This document shows, one piece after another, positions 16,511 through 24,165 of a stretch of 34,995 bases of DNA. Made by a program: the position numbers and the translations under genes. Every line of letters starts with the position of its first letter. Position 1 is the first letter of the stretch. Source of the stretch: Planctomycetaceae bacterium (lineage in GTDB: Bacteria > Planctomycetota > Planctomycetia > Pirellulales > UBA1268); NCBI GenBank assembly GCA_027486095.1, contig JAIXPT010000199.1, forward strand, positions 1 through 34,995, in the 5' to 3' direction. The notes beneath the pieces are model-generated. The model had not been told where the DNA came from, ran no database searches, and was given only the letters and a program-made list of their open reading frames with translations.

Positions 16511-16910
16511 GCCCCCGCGGACTCTGGAGCGCGAAATCGGCGACGGTGTGCCGGCCGGCGGCCGGGCGAACCACGAGTTTTGATGTTGCGGGATCGCAAA
16601 AGATGGGCGGCACGGCCTGCTTGAAATCCGCCTCGCCATTCACACCATCGTCGCCAGGGACGAACAGGCTGATCGTGACCGTGAGCGTCGTCGTCGGCAC
16701 GTGGGCGACATAGCGGCCGGCATCATCCGTGATCGCATGGGCCGTGCGGGCGTCGCCTGCGGCCGGAAAGAAGAGCACGGTGGCTCGGCGAAGCGGTGTA
16801 CCGTCCAGCGTAACCACACCCCCCACAGTCGTAGAGGGCCCACTACAGCCGCTCGCGACAACGACCAACCACAAACACACGACGACTCGCAATGAAATCC
16901 ACCTGGACAT
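16383..16910 (-). CDS. Small lipoprotein with carboxypeptidase-regulatory-like domain; abnormal C-terminus
   Basis: The product has 175 residues. Residues 1-22 form a lipoprotein signal (hydrophobic VVVCLWLVVVASGC) with Cys22 as the predicted lipidated residue. Residues 28-127 are a single beta-sandwich: VGGVVTLDGTPLRRATVLFFP, then DDAGRYVAHVP, and VADFALQ at the end. Such small transthyretin-like lipoproteins commonly follow DUF1559 genes in Planctomycetota. After about residue 130 (near 16520) the sequence becomes proline/arginine-rich low-complexity, because the frame reads into the antisense of the FkbM remnant. The native stop was probably lost in the same deletion. It starts 18 bases after the DUF1559 stop. 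Confidence 0.8.
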   Translation of the reverse strand: MSRWISLRVVVCLWLVVVASGCSGPSTTVGGVVTLDGTPLRRATVLFFPAAGDARTAHAITDDAGRYVAHVPTTTLTVTISLFVPGDDGVNGEADFKQAVPPIFCDPATSKLVVRPAAGRHTVADFALQSPRGPLDALRRRPSSPSDNPTTHIPPAPSRDPPPDLESRPGRTRTG

Positions 16911-16928
16911 CGGCGTTCACACGAGCGT

Positions 16929-17999
16929 TCAAAAAGAATCGATCCGATCACCGCCCCGCATGGTGCTCAGCGCCCGCCATGTGCCGATGGCTATCGTATC
17001 GTCGATGAAGTGGACCGACCCATCGCACATCGCGACGTTGACGCCGCCGCGGTGCCGACTGCGGGCACTCACGGTGAGGTCGAGGTTTCCACCGCGAACC
17101 TCGCAGGGCATGTCCGTTTGGTCGTAGTTGAAATCGCAGCCGCCGGTGCCCTGAACGAGGTCCACGCCCGAATTCGGCGTGAAGCGGGTCATGAAAGCCG
17201 ATGTATAGAACCCCGGCGAGACCACGCCACGCGTGTCGGCGTCGGCCCACGAATACCCATTGCCGGGCAGGCGGCCCTGATCGTGGGGAAACACCTTGAT
17301 CTCCGCCATGAGCAGCGTTTTCGACGTCCCGTCGACGACGCTGCGAAGCTTCGTCCGGAAGGGCACGAAGTTTCCAGACACGGAGCCCTTGCCAAAGCCG
17401 AACGGCGCGACGGGATTGGGCTGCATGCTGCAGACCGCGGCCCCCGCGACCACCGCCACCGGCTGGACGGCCCGCAGGGTCCCCGAATTGACGACATAGT
17501 TCTGCCGCGCGATGCAGTTGGCCCCCGTCGCGCCGCGCGGGCAGTAGCGGGCATTGGGCTTGTCGCTCGGGCAATAGTTGACGGCCATGGGCACGCTCAG
17601 GGGGGCCGCCGTGCTCGTGCCGGCGTACAGGCCGCGCATGAACTGATCATGCACCGCCTGCTGCTCCAGATAGGGCCATGTCGCGACCACGAACGAGCGC
17701 GATGCAGTCCCGCCCGTGGCGACACAGGCCCCCGACACGAGCGCATTGTCTTCGTCACCGGGCTGCGTCGGTGGCGAGGCGCGCGTCGCCAGATACGGAA
17801 ACGCCGACATCGCCTCGTGGTGCTGCAGGAGGGCCGTTGCCCACTGCCGCAGATTGCTGGAGCAGGCCGACCTCCGGGCCGCCTCGCGGGCAGCCTGCAC
17901 GGCCGGCAGAAGCAAGCCGACGAGCGAGCCGATGATGGCGATCGTCACGAGGAGCTCGATCAGCGTGAGACCACTGCGTGAGCCGCGTCGCCGTGTCAT
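16929..17999 (-). CDS. DUF1559 domain-containing pseudopilin-like protein
   Basis: The product has 356 residues. The N-terminus is a type IV pilin/type II secretion pseudopilin leader: a basic stretch, then cleavage expected after Gly10 in [10 protein letters not shown], with Glu at +5, followed by a hydrophobic helix and [18 protein letters not shown], characteristic of DUF1559. The body contains CPSD, a NYVVNSG segment and [10 protein letters not shown]. The C-terminal H-x9-DG region appears as [18 protein letters not shown]. The ATG at 17999 overlaps the PEP-CTERM stop as ATGA, so the two are coupled. These proteins are highly expanded in Planctomycetota and are thought to be surface or secretion-system components; their function is unproven. 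Confidence 0.95.
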   Translation of the reverse strand: MTRRRGSRSGLTLIELLVTIAIIGSLVGLLLPAVQAAREAARRSACSSNLRQWATALLQHHEAMSAFPYLATRASPPTQPGDEDNALVSGACVATGGTASRSFVVATWPYLEQQAVHDQFMRGLYAGTSTAAPLSVPMAVNYCPSDKPNARYCPRGATGANCIARQNYVVNSGTLRAVQPVAVVAGAAVCSMQPNPVAPFGFGKGSVSGNFVPFRTKLRSVVDGTSKTLLMAEIKVFPHDQGRLPGNGYSWADADTRGVVSPGFYTSAFMTRFTPNSGVDLVQGTGGCDFNYDQTDMPCEVRGGNLDLTVSARSRHRGGVNVAMCDGSVHFIDDTIAIGTWRALSTMRGGDRIDSF

Positions 18000-20383
18000 G
18001 CCCGGGTCTCTGGTGCACTCCGCCGTCGCCGCCCCACGAAACACCAAGCCGCAACGACCAGGCCACCGCCAGCCAGCACGATCGCCGTCGGCTCCGGCAC
18101 GACGACGACATACCCCAGCACCAGATTATTCCCCTGCTGACTCAGTGCCCACGATCCGGTGGCCGTGGGCGCACTTGCGAAGTTTGCCCTGGACAGCGTC
18201 CAGGTGGCCGGGTCGAACCCGCTGATACCGCCCGTGGTGGTCAGGATCGTCCAGCTACGATTCGTCTCGGAGAAGTTGGGCACGTCACCGGCCAGGTTCC
18301 CGGCCGTGAGCGACGTGATGTCGAGCAGATAGCTCCCGGTCCCGCCGGTGAGGGTGAGCCCGCCGCTGATCGAGATCTGATCGAAGGCGCTGCCCACCGT
18401 CGTGCCGGTGAAGTCGTTCGTCTCCCAGACGTAGGTGAACGAACTCCAGTTTTGCGACGTGCCGAACGGCAGGATGCCGGGGCTGTTGCCAGGCGAGAGC
18501 GTGTCGCCCAGGTTGTTGAGCGTGAGCGCGGCGTTGATCGTGCCGGTGCCGCCGAGCGTGGCCCGGCTGCCGCCGCCGTTGCCGAGCAGGCTGGGGGCGA
18601 CAGTGAGGGCCGTCGAGGAGTTCGTATCGAACGCGGCCCCGGCAGAGACGGTGATCCCGCTCGTGGCGTTCAACGATCCTGTCGGCCCGACCACGAGCCT
18701 GCCGCCCGCGACCGATGTGGCGCCAGAAAACGACGCCGAGGCACCGTTGAAGGTCAACGCCCCGAGGCCGGTTTTCACGAGGCCCGACGCGGCCGACCCC
18801 GAAAGGCCCCCGGAAAACGTCGTGTTCGCATTGCCGCTGCCGACGGTGATCGTGTTCACGCCGAGGCCAAGATTGCCCGAGCCTTTCAAGCCCGCCAGTG
18901 CGTACGTGTTGGTGCCCGCGACCGTGAAAGAGACCGCGCCCGAGCCGATGTCGAGCGTGCTGTTTTGGATCGCGTTCACGTTCGCCAACGCAAGCGTGCC
19001 GCCATCGACCCGCGTATCACCGGAGAATGTGTTGGCATTGCTCAGCGTCAGGGTGCCGCTGGCCGTCTTGATCAGGCCGCCCTGCTGCAAGCCGTTGTTC
19101 GACACCACGCCCGAGAGTGTGATGTTTTGGGCAGTGCCCGTGGAACTGGCCGCTTGAAACGTGATGCTGCCATTCGTCGTGCCCAGCTTCATGTCGGCCG
19201 ACGAGGCCCAGGTGCCATTCGCCCCGATCGTGCCACCGGCAAGGGCGATCGAGTACGTCGCGGAGCCGGTTCCGAGGAATTGAATCCCCGCCCCGCCACT
19301 GCCGGTGATAAACAGCGTGCCTCCCGTCACATCCATGCGTGCATGGCCGATCGACGAACCATTGCCGAGCGTCACCCGCCGCACTGAGGCGGTGCCCCCG
19401 GCCAGTTCGAAGGCTCCTTCGCCCGCGATAGCCGTCGTGCTTCCGAGAATCTCGAGCCGCCCATCCACACCACCACCGGTGATCGAGAGCGTCCCCCCGT
19501 TCATCCGAAACAGCCCTTGATTTGCCGTGCTCGTCGTCAGCTGGAAGCCGGCGTAGAGATTACGCGATGCAGCGATCGTTCCTTGCTCGAGTTGCAAGAG
19601 CCCACGGCCATTCGCTCGTCCAGCCGTGATGTCGGTGTTCCCACCCGGAGCGCTGAGCACCGCATTCGCGCCGTCCACCCGGAGAATGCCTGTCGCAGCA
19701 TTGCCGATGCTCGTGTTGCCTGAAAGGGTTCCTGAGTTGGCGAGGACAAGGCCAGAACTCCCAGGCGAAGCCCAATCGCCGATGCCCGCGGCGGGGGAAC
19801 CAATGAACGATCCCGACGTCAGCCGAACCGTGCCCAGTCCGGAAAAGCTGATGTTCCCGCCTGCCGTTGATGCGCCGCCTCCTCCGCCGAGCGAAAGCGT
19901 TCGTCCAGACTTGACGTTGACAGTGCCGATGCCGGTCACTGCTGCATTGATCGTCACGTCATGATTCAGGTTGGCGTTGTCCATGCGGATGCTGTTCGTC
20001 ACGGCTCCGAGGGTGAGCGTATTGCCAGCAGCGATCGTGACTGGCCCGCTGATATTCTGAAACTCGATCATCCGGAGCGAGACGTCGCCGCCCAGCGAGA
20101 GATTCGCGGCATTCGACGCACTCAGCACGCTCGTGAAGACGCCGGTGCCCGTGGAGGTCGGCGATGTCCCGCCCCAATCGAGCGCGGTGTTCATCGTCGT
20201 GGTGTTGGCCTTGGTGAGCGTTTGGGCAGATGCAGAACCGTGGAACCCGAAGACGGCGATGATTCCCATGCCGCAAGCGATGATGCGGAGGGCATGCACC
20301 GTCGGGCGCTGCCTGAGGGGCAGACCCACACGACTGTCGTCGCACTGAACGCTTTCAGTGAATAAACGATACGGAAGACGCAT
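17996..20383 (-). CDS. PEP-CTERM protein with autotransporter-type beta-helix repeats
   Basis: This is a predicted 795-residue secreted surface protein. The ATG at 20383 follows AGGGG; the longer frame upstream is rejected because it has no signal logic. An unusually long N-region precedes a hydrophobic core ([14 protein letters not shown]), with cleavage likely after ASA at residue 53. Residues 60-640 are rich in Gly/Thr/Ser/Asn and contain passenger-associated repeats such as [21 protein letters not shown] folded domain follows ([18 protein letters not shown]). The C-terminus has VPEP, a hydrophobic helix and a basic tail RRRRS: a PEP-CTERM sorting signal for exosortase. No exosortase gene is in the window. 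Its stop overlaps the DUF1559 start. Confidence 0.92.
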   Translation of the reverse strand: MRLPYRLFTESVQCDDSRVGLPLRQRPTVHALRIIACGMGIIAVFGFHGSASAQTLTKANTTTMNTALDWGGTSPTSTGTGVFTSVLSASNAANLSLGGDVSLRMIEFQNISGPVTIAAGNTLTLGAVTNSIRMDNANLNHDVTINAAVTGIGTVNVKSGRTLSLGGGGGASTAGGNISFSGLGTVRLTSGSFIGSPAAGIGDWASPGSSGLVLANSGTLSGNTSIGNAATGILRVDGANAVLSAPGGNTDITAGRANGRGLLQLEQGTIAASRNLYAGFQLTTSTANQGLFRMNGGTLSITGGGVDGRLEILGSTTAIAGEGAFELAGGTASVRRVTLGNGSSIGHARMDVTGGTLFITGSGGAGIQFLGTGSATYSIALAGGTIGANGTWASSADMKLGTTNGSITFQAASSTGTAQNITLSGVVSNNGLQQGGLIKTASGTLTLSNANTFSGDTRVDGGTLALANVNAIQNSTLDIGSGAVSFTVAGTNTYALAGLKGSGNLGLGVNTITVGSGNANTTFSGGLSGSAASGLVKTGLGALTFNGASASFSGATSVAGGRLVVGPTGSLNATSGITVSAGAAFDTNSSTALTVAPSLLGNGGGSRATLGGTGTINAALTLNNLGDTLSPGNSPGILPFGTSQNWSSFTYVWETNDFTGTTVGSAFDQISISGGLTLTGGTGSYLLDITSLTAGNLAGDVPNFSETNRSWTILTTTGGISGFDPATWTLSRANFASAPTATGSWALSQQGNNLVLGYVVVVPEPTAIVLAGGGLVVAAWCFVGRRRRSAPETRA

Positions 20384-20675
20384 ATGCCCACCCCTGGGAT
20401 GATCCGCCGACCCGACGGCGTCTTGTGGAACGCTCACGGAACCCTTCGCGAAACGTAGTGCAGGCCCACCTCCGCCACAATGCTTGCGATGAAAATTGAT
20501 CCCAAAAACCTTAGCAGGGCCGCGACGCGACCCCGCCACCACGGGCGGTCGAATCACTTGCTAAGACTTCCGACGGCATTCCATACACTCGCCAGTTGCC
20601 GCCGCGGCCTTCGACGACGACAACACTTCTATGGGGCGTTCATCGCCTCTGCAGCCCGGGAGCCGGAGGCCAACC
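20384..20675. promoter_or_regulatory. Divergent promoter region between the PEP-CTERM and sigma-factor genes
   Basis: This 292-base gap separates two divergent starts and must hold both promoters. I found no convincing -35/-10 pair by eye on either strand. GGAACCC at about 20450, read on the plus strand, resembles an ECF -35 element, but no matching -10 lies at 16-17 bases. The 20676 start has GGAGG at 20665-20669. No gene was seen in the gap. Confidence 0.35.
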
Positions 20676-21212
20676 ATGGACGCATCGCGACTCACGCCCG
20701 CTCAGCGGCGCGAACTCGTGCAGCAGCTGTTCGTCGAGCGCGTGCCGGAGATTCGCCGCTTCGTCACGGCCACGGTCCCCGACATCGCCCGCGTGGACGC
20801 GGTGATTCAACATGCCTTCAAGGCGCTGACGGCAGACGCCGCGTTTTACGACCCTGCACAGAGTTTCACGGCGTGGCTCCATCCGAAGCTGCGGCAGGCG
20901 GTCGCCTACGTGACCCGCGACGGCGATGCGGGCAGTCAGCCATTTTCCGCGGAAGTTCTCGACAGTCTCGTGGCCAGCCGGCCCGACGGCGTCAATTCGA
21001 TGGTCGTCGGCAGATTGCTTCAGGAGTGTGTTGGCACGCTCGCTCCGCAGGCCCGCCGGATCGTCGAGCTCCGGTATCGCAACGCCATGAAACCGCGCGA
21101 AGTGGCGAGGCTCATGGGGTGGACGAACGGCAGCGTACACGTGGCCTTGAGCCGCGCCCGCGCCGTCTTGCGGGAATGCATCGACCACAAGCTTGCCGCG
21201 GTGCGGGGATAG
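20676..21212 (+). CDS. RNA polymerase ECF-subfamily sigma factor
   Basis: The product has 178 residues. The ATG at 20676 follows GGAGG about 8 bases upstream. Residues 20-75 are sigma-2-like (helical, ending FTAWLHPKLRQAVAYV). The C-terminal sigma-4 helix-turn-helix is clear: LAPQARRIVELRYRNAMKPREVARLMGWTNGSVHVALSRARAVLREC covers about residues 122-170. Planctomycetes carry many such sigma factors next to FecR-like partners. The next gene begins 16 bases downstream and encodes a membrane-anchored protein, the expected partner. Divergence from the PEP-CTERM/DUF1559 operon suggests that operon as a target. Confidence 0.9.
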   Translation: MDASRLTPAQRRELVQQLFVERVPEIRRFVTATVPDIARVDAVIQHAFKALTADAAFYDPAQSFTAWLHPKLRQAVAYVTRDGDAGSQPFSAEVLDSLVASRPDGVNSMVVGRLLQECVGTLAPQARRIVELRYRNAMKPREVARLMGWTNGSVHVALSRARAVLRECIDHKLAAVRG

Positions 21213-21228
21213 CCGGGAGGAACATGCC

Positions 21229-22245
21229 ATGAACCACATTCGCATCAACGAACTGATCGACGCTTTCTTCAATTGCGCTCTCGAGGGTGAAGATCGTGCG
21301 TCACTCGAACGCGCGCTCATGCAATCGCCCCAGGCGCGAGACCTCTTCTGGCGGAAGGCCGAGATTCACGAAGGGCTCCGGGAGTGGGGCATCAAACATT
21401 GGGATCAAATCGGTGAGCCAATCCCGGCAGGATCGCGATCACCCCGTGCCGTACGTCTGTTCCGCACAGCGGGCCGCCTGCTCCGGACTTCGACGATCCC
21501 GCTCACCCTGCTCGTCGGTTCGGTCGTGGGCATGGGCCTGGCTTGGGCCGTGGCACCGCAGGTCGGATCGACGGTAAGCCGTGCGCTCAGGTTGGCAAAC
21601 CCGGGCTTCGAAGATCGTTCCGCCGGCGCAATCGCTCCGCCGGAAGGCGTGGAGCGGCTGGAAAAACTGCCGACCGCGCCCGGCGCATGGGCCGGCGACC
21701 GGGTGCGTGTGTGCGAGGCGGAGCACGGAATCACGCCCGTCGAGGGGAGCCGCATGCTCGCCCTCGAAAGGGCGCTTCCCGGGCCGGGCGATCCGGCCGA
21801 AACGCGTGCCGACTCGTGCGACCTGTTTCAGATCATCGACTTGGCCGCGCACCGGCGCGAGATCGCGCAGGGCGGCTGCACGCTCACGGCGTCTGCGCAG
21901 CTGCTCGATGCCGACGCGCAGCGCATGGTGCCGACCGATTTCGTCGTCCGGGCCTATGTGTTTGCCGGCGACCCTGACAGGGTCTTGGCGGGATGGCCGG
22001 ACGCGCGGATCGAAGCCCTGGCCACCGGTTCCGAGCGGGTTACGTCGTGGGGCGGACACACGGCCTGGCGCACGCTCACGGCCCAGGCCAGCATCCCCAG
22101 AGATGCCACGTTCGTGGTGCTTCAGATCGACGCCACCAACATGGATCGCACGCCTGGCCGGCCGGCGGCCGTGTTCGACCGACACTATTGCGACGACGTG
22201 CGGCTCACGCTGACCGTGCCCCTCGACCGCTCGATCGGCCACTGA
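21229..22245 (+). CDS. Single-pass membrane protein, probable anti-sigma partner with extracytoplasmic domain
   Basis: The product has 338 residues. The ATG at 21229 has GGGAGG 8 bases upstream. Residues 1-60 are a cytoplasmic helical region (INELIDAFFNCALEGEDRAS, then QARDLFWRKAEIHEGLREW) similar to the N-terminal parts of planctomycete FecR-type proteins that bind ECF sigma factors. One transmembrane helix spans about 88-108. The remaining 230 residues begin LANPGFED and look like a jelly-roll carbohydrate-binding or discoidin-type domain. The classical FecR domain is absent. The position 16 bases after the sigma gene supports an anti-sigma or sensor role, which is inferred. Confidence 0.8.
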   Translation: MNHIRINELIDAFFNCALEGEDRASLERALMQSPQARDLFWRKAEIHEGLREWGIKHWDQIGEPIPAGSRSPRAVRLFRTAGRLLRTSTIPLTLLVGSVVGMGLAWAVAPQVGSTVSRALRLANPGFEDRSAGAIAPPEGVERLEKLPTAPGAWAGDRVRVCEAEHGITPVEGSRMLALERALPGPGDPAETRADSCDLFQIIDLAAHRREIAQGGCTLTASAQLLDADAQRMVPTDFVVRAYVFAGDPDRVLAGWPDARIEALATGSERVTSWGGHTAWRTLTAQASIPRDATFVVLQIDATNMDRTPGRPAAVFDRHYCDDVRLTLTVPLDRSIGH

Positions 22246-22291
22246 CGAGCTGAATTGCCTTGCATCCCCGCCAGACTCCCGGAGCCCTGCC

Positions 22292-23584
22292 ATGACGACC
22301 CGCGACGCCATCGACCGCCGCACCATACTCAGGGCTGCCGGCGCGTCTCTCACGCTGCCGTTCTTGCCTTCGCTCGCGCGGAAGGCCTTTGCAGCCGAGG
22401 CAGCACCGAGCGTGCCGAAGCGGATGATCGCGATCTCGTTTGGCTATGGCATCACGAACGAGACGTGGTTTCCCGATCCGAAGAAAACGGGCGCCGACTA
22501 CGAGCTTTCCGTCGGGCTTCAGCCCCTCGAGCGGCACAAGTCGCGAATCACGATCATCCAGGGGCTCTCGAACAAATTCTCGAACGAGGGCCACTGGGGG
22601 AGCACGTTCTATTTGACGGGCGCCAACCGCTACGCCGTGCCGGGGCAGAACTTTTCCAACTCCGTTTCAGCCGACCAGGTGGTGGCGGAAGAGTTTGGCA
22701 AGCAGACTCGCTTCACCTCGCTCCAGCTCAATAGCAAAGACAACTACGAGAGCGGTCACGGGCCCGGGCTCTCGCTGGCGTGGAACCGCCAGGGCAAGCC
22801 GATCGCCGGGATCGACACGCCGCTGGCCGTGTTTCACAAGCTCTTTGGCGACGACGAGGCGCCGCTGGAGGAGCGGCAAGGGGTGCTGGCGGAGCAGCGG
22901 AGCGTGCTCGACGCCGTGCTCGTGGAGGCCAAGGCGCTCGACGGGAAGCTCTCGGCCGACGACCGGCGGAAGCTCGACGAGTATTTCGAGTCGATCCGGG
23001 AGATCGAGACGCGGCTCGCCAAGGACGAGGCCTGGATGGCCCGGCCAAAGCCGAAGGCCGAGGTCAAGCAGCCAGCGGCGGAGCCGAACGGCATCGAAGA
23101 GACACGGCTGATGCACGATCTGATGATCGCCGCGCTTCGTACCGACTCGACGCGGGTCATCACGTACCGCCAGCCCCACTGGAATCTCATGAAGGCTCTC
23201 GACATCGACTACCACCCGCACGACGTGAGCCACTACATGCCGGGCAGCCGAATGGAGGCCTCGCAGAAGCGGGATCTCCAGATGAGCAAGCTCCTCGCGG
23301 AGTTCATCGACAAGCTCGCGGCTGTCAAAGAGCTCGACGGCTCGTCGCTGCTCGATAACGTATCGCTCTCTTTCGGCAGCAACGTCCGCTCGGTGCATTC
23401 CCTGGACAACTGCCCGACGATCCTGGCCGGCGGTGGGGCGGGCGTGAAGCACGGCCGACACGTCGTGCTCCCCGCCAAGCAGACGCCGCTCTGCAATCTC
23501 TGGCTGACGCTCATGCAGGGGCTGGGCATCGAGGTCGATGCCCACGGTGATTCCACCGGCACCCTTGGAGAACTGACCGGCTGA
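22292..23584 (+). CDS. DUF1552 domain-containing secreted protein
   Basis: The product has 430 residues. A Tat-type signal is present: Arg9-Arg10 in DRRTILRAAG, a hydrophobic stretch, and probable cleavage after AFA near residue 34. The body follows DUF1552 throughout: MIAISFGYGITNETWFP, IIQGLSN, HWGSTFYLTG and a later HDVSHY segment, ending with GTLGELTG. GGAG lies about 10 bases before the ATG. DUF1552 proteins are paired with DUF1592 cytochrome-type proteins in Planctomycetota; the pair is predicted to act extracytoplasmically, activity unknown. Here the DUF1592 partner lies 575 bases downstream, separated by a reverse-strand toxin-antitoxin pair. Confidence 0.93.
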   Translation: MTTRDAIDRRTILRAAGASLTLPFLPSLARKAFAAEAAPSVPKRMIAISFGYGITNETWFPDPKKTGADYELSVGLQPLERHKSRITIIQGLSNKFSNEGHWGSTFYLTGANRYAVPGQNFSNSVSADQVVAEEFGKQTRFTSLQLNSKDNYESGHGPGLSLAWNRQGKPIAGIDTPLAVFHKLFGDDEAPLEERQGVLAEQRSVLDAVLVEAKALDGKLSADDRRKLDEYFESIREIETRLAKDEAWMARPKPKAEVKQPAAEPNGIEETRLMHDLMIAALRTDSTRVITYRQPHWNLMKALDIDYHPHDVSHYMPGSRMEASQKRDLQMSKLLAEFIDKLAAVKELDGSSLLDNVSLSFGSNVRSVHSLDNCPTILAGGGAGVKHGRHVVLPAKQTPLCNLWLTLMQGLGIEVDAHGDSTGTLGELTG

Positions 23585-23599
23585 AGGTTCAGCGTGCAA

Positions 23600-23956
23600 T
23601 CACGACGACCTGGCCACGAGCCATTCGGCGAGTCGATGCCGAATTCGCAGCAGCCGAGCATCGGAGATGCGACCAAGAGCCCCGAGCACCAGCGAATCAT
23701 GACATACGGCAAGTCGCGTCACGCACACCACGCTGCTGATCTTCAAGCCGGACTCGGCAAAATCGTCAGCTCCTTCCGCAATGACCTCGTCAAAGCCGTC
23801 GAGCGTCTGGGTAATCCGCGACGACAGCATGCAGATCAGCCAATCGTCGTAGCCTCCGGGAAGACGACGGATGACGACTGCCGGGCGAACCTTTCCCGCC
23901 GAGGCCATCTCCGCATTCGGAAACGGCACCAGCACGACCATCCCCTCCCGAATCAT
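23600..23956 (-). CDS. MazF/PemK-family endoribonuclease toxin
   Basis: The product has 118 residues, normal for PemK/MazF ribosome-independent mRNA interferases. The N-terminus IREGMVVLVPFPN and the KVRPAVVIRR strand are family hallmarks: the first contains the substrate-binding loop and the arginine lies in the catalytic region. LICMLSSRI provides the next strand and SGLKISSVVCVTRLAV the usual central strand-turn. Its ATG overlaps the antitoxin stop (ATGA), the classical antitoxin-then-toxin arrangement. It ends 15 bases from the DUF1552 stop codon, convergent with it. Confidence 0.9.
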   Translation of the reverse strand: MIREGMVVLVPFPNAEMASAGKVRPAVVIRRLPGGYDDWLICMLSSRITQTLDGFDEVIAEGADDFAESGLKISSVVCVTRLAVCHDSLVLGALGRISDARLLRIRHRLAEWLVARSS

Positions 23957-24165
23957 GAATGCGGAGTCCTGATGTCGGCTTTCGAATACAGGTCCGGGTC
24001 GTCTTCAAGGCCGCGCATGGCTTGTGCGAGCGAAAAAGCGGTCCACGCCTCATCCTCCACGTGGCATCTTCGGGCTTTGAGAAACTCGACGAAGTCAAGC
24101 ACTTCGCGCTGGATAGCCTCCGGCAGCGTCTGCACCTCGTGGGAGATCTTCTCGGACAATGTCAT
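23953..24165 (-). CDS. Antitoxin of the MazF-type pair, DUF2281-like
   Basis: The product has 70 residues from the ATG at 24165. It starts MTLSEKISHEVQTLPEAIQREVLDFVEFLK, the pattern of DUF2281-type antitoxins (short helix then LP-x-x-x-x-EVLDFVEFL). The acidic C-terminus (LEDDPDLY) probably binds the toxin. A longer upstream frame exists but overlaps the DUF1592 coding region and is rejected. The start lies within the first codons of the divergent DUF1592 gene, so the two genes share overlapping 5' ends and probably a shared promoter interval. Confidence 0.82.
   Translation of the reverse strand: MTLSEKISHEVQTLPEAIQREVLDFVEFLKARRCHVEDEAWTAFSLAQAMRGLEDDPDLYSKADIRTPHS

Noticed and set aside
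20440-20480. GGAACCC as an ECF -35 box in the divergent region
   Set aside because: No credible -10 lies at the required spacing on the plus strand, so a promoter call here would be unsupported.
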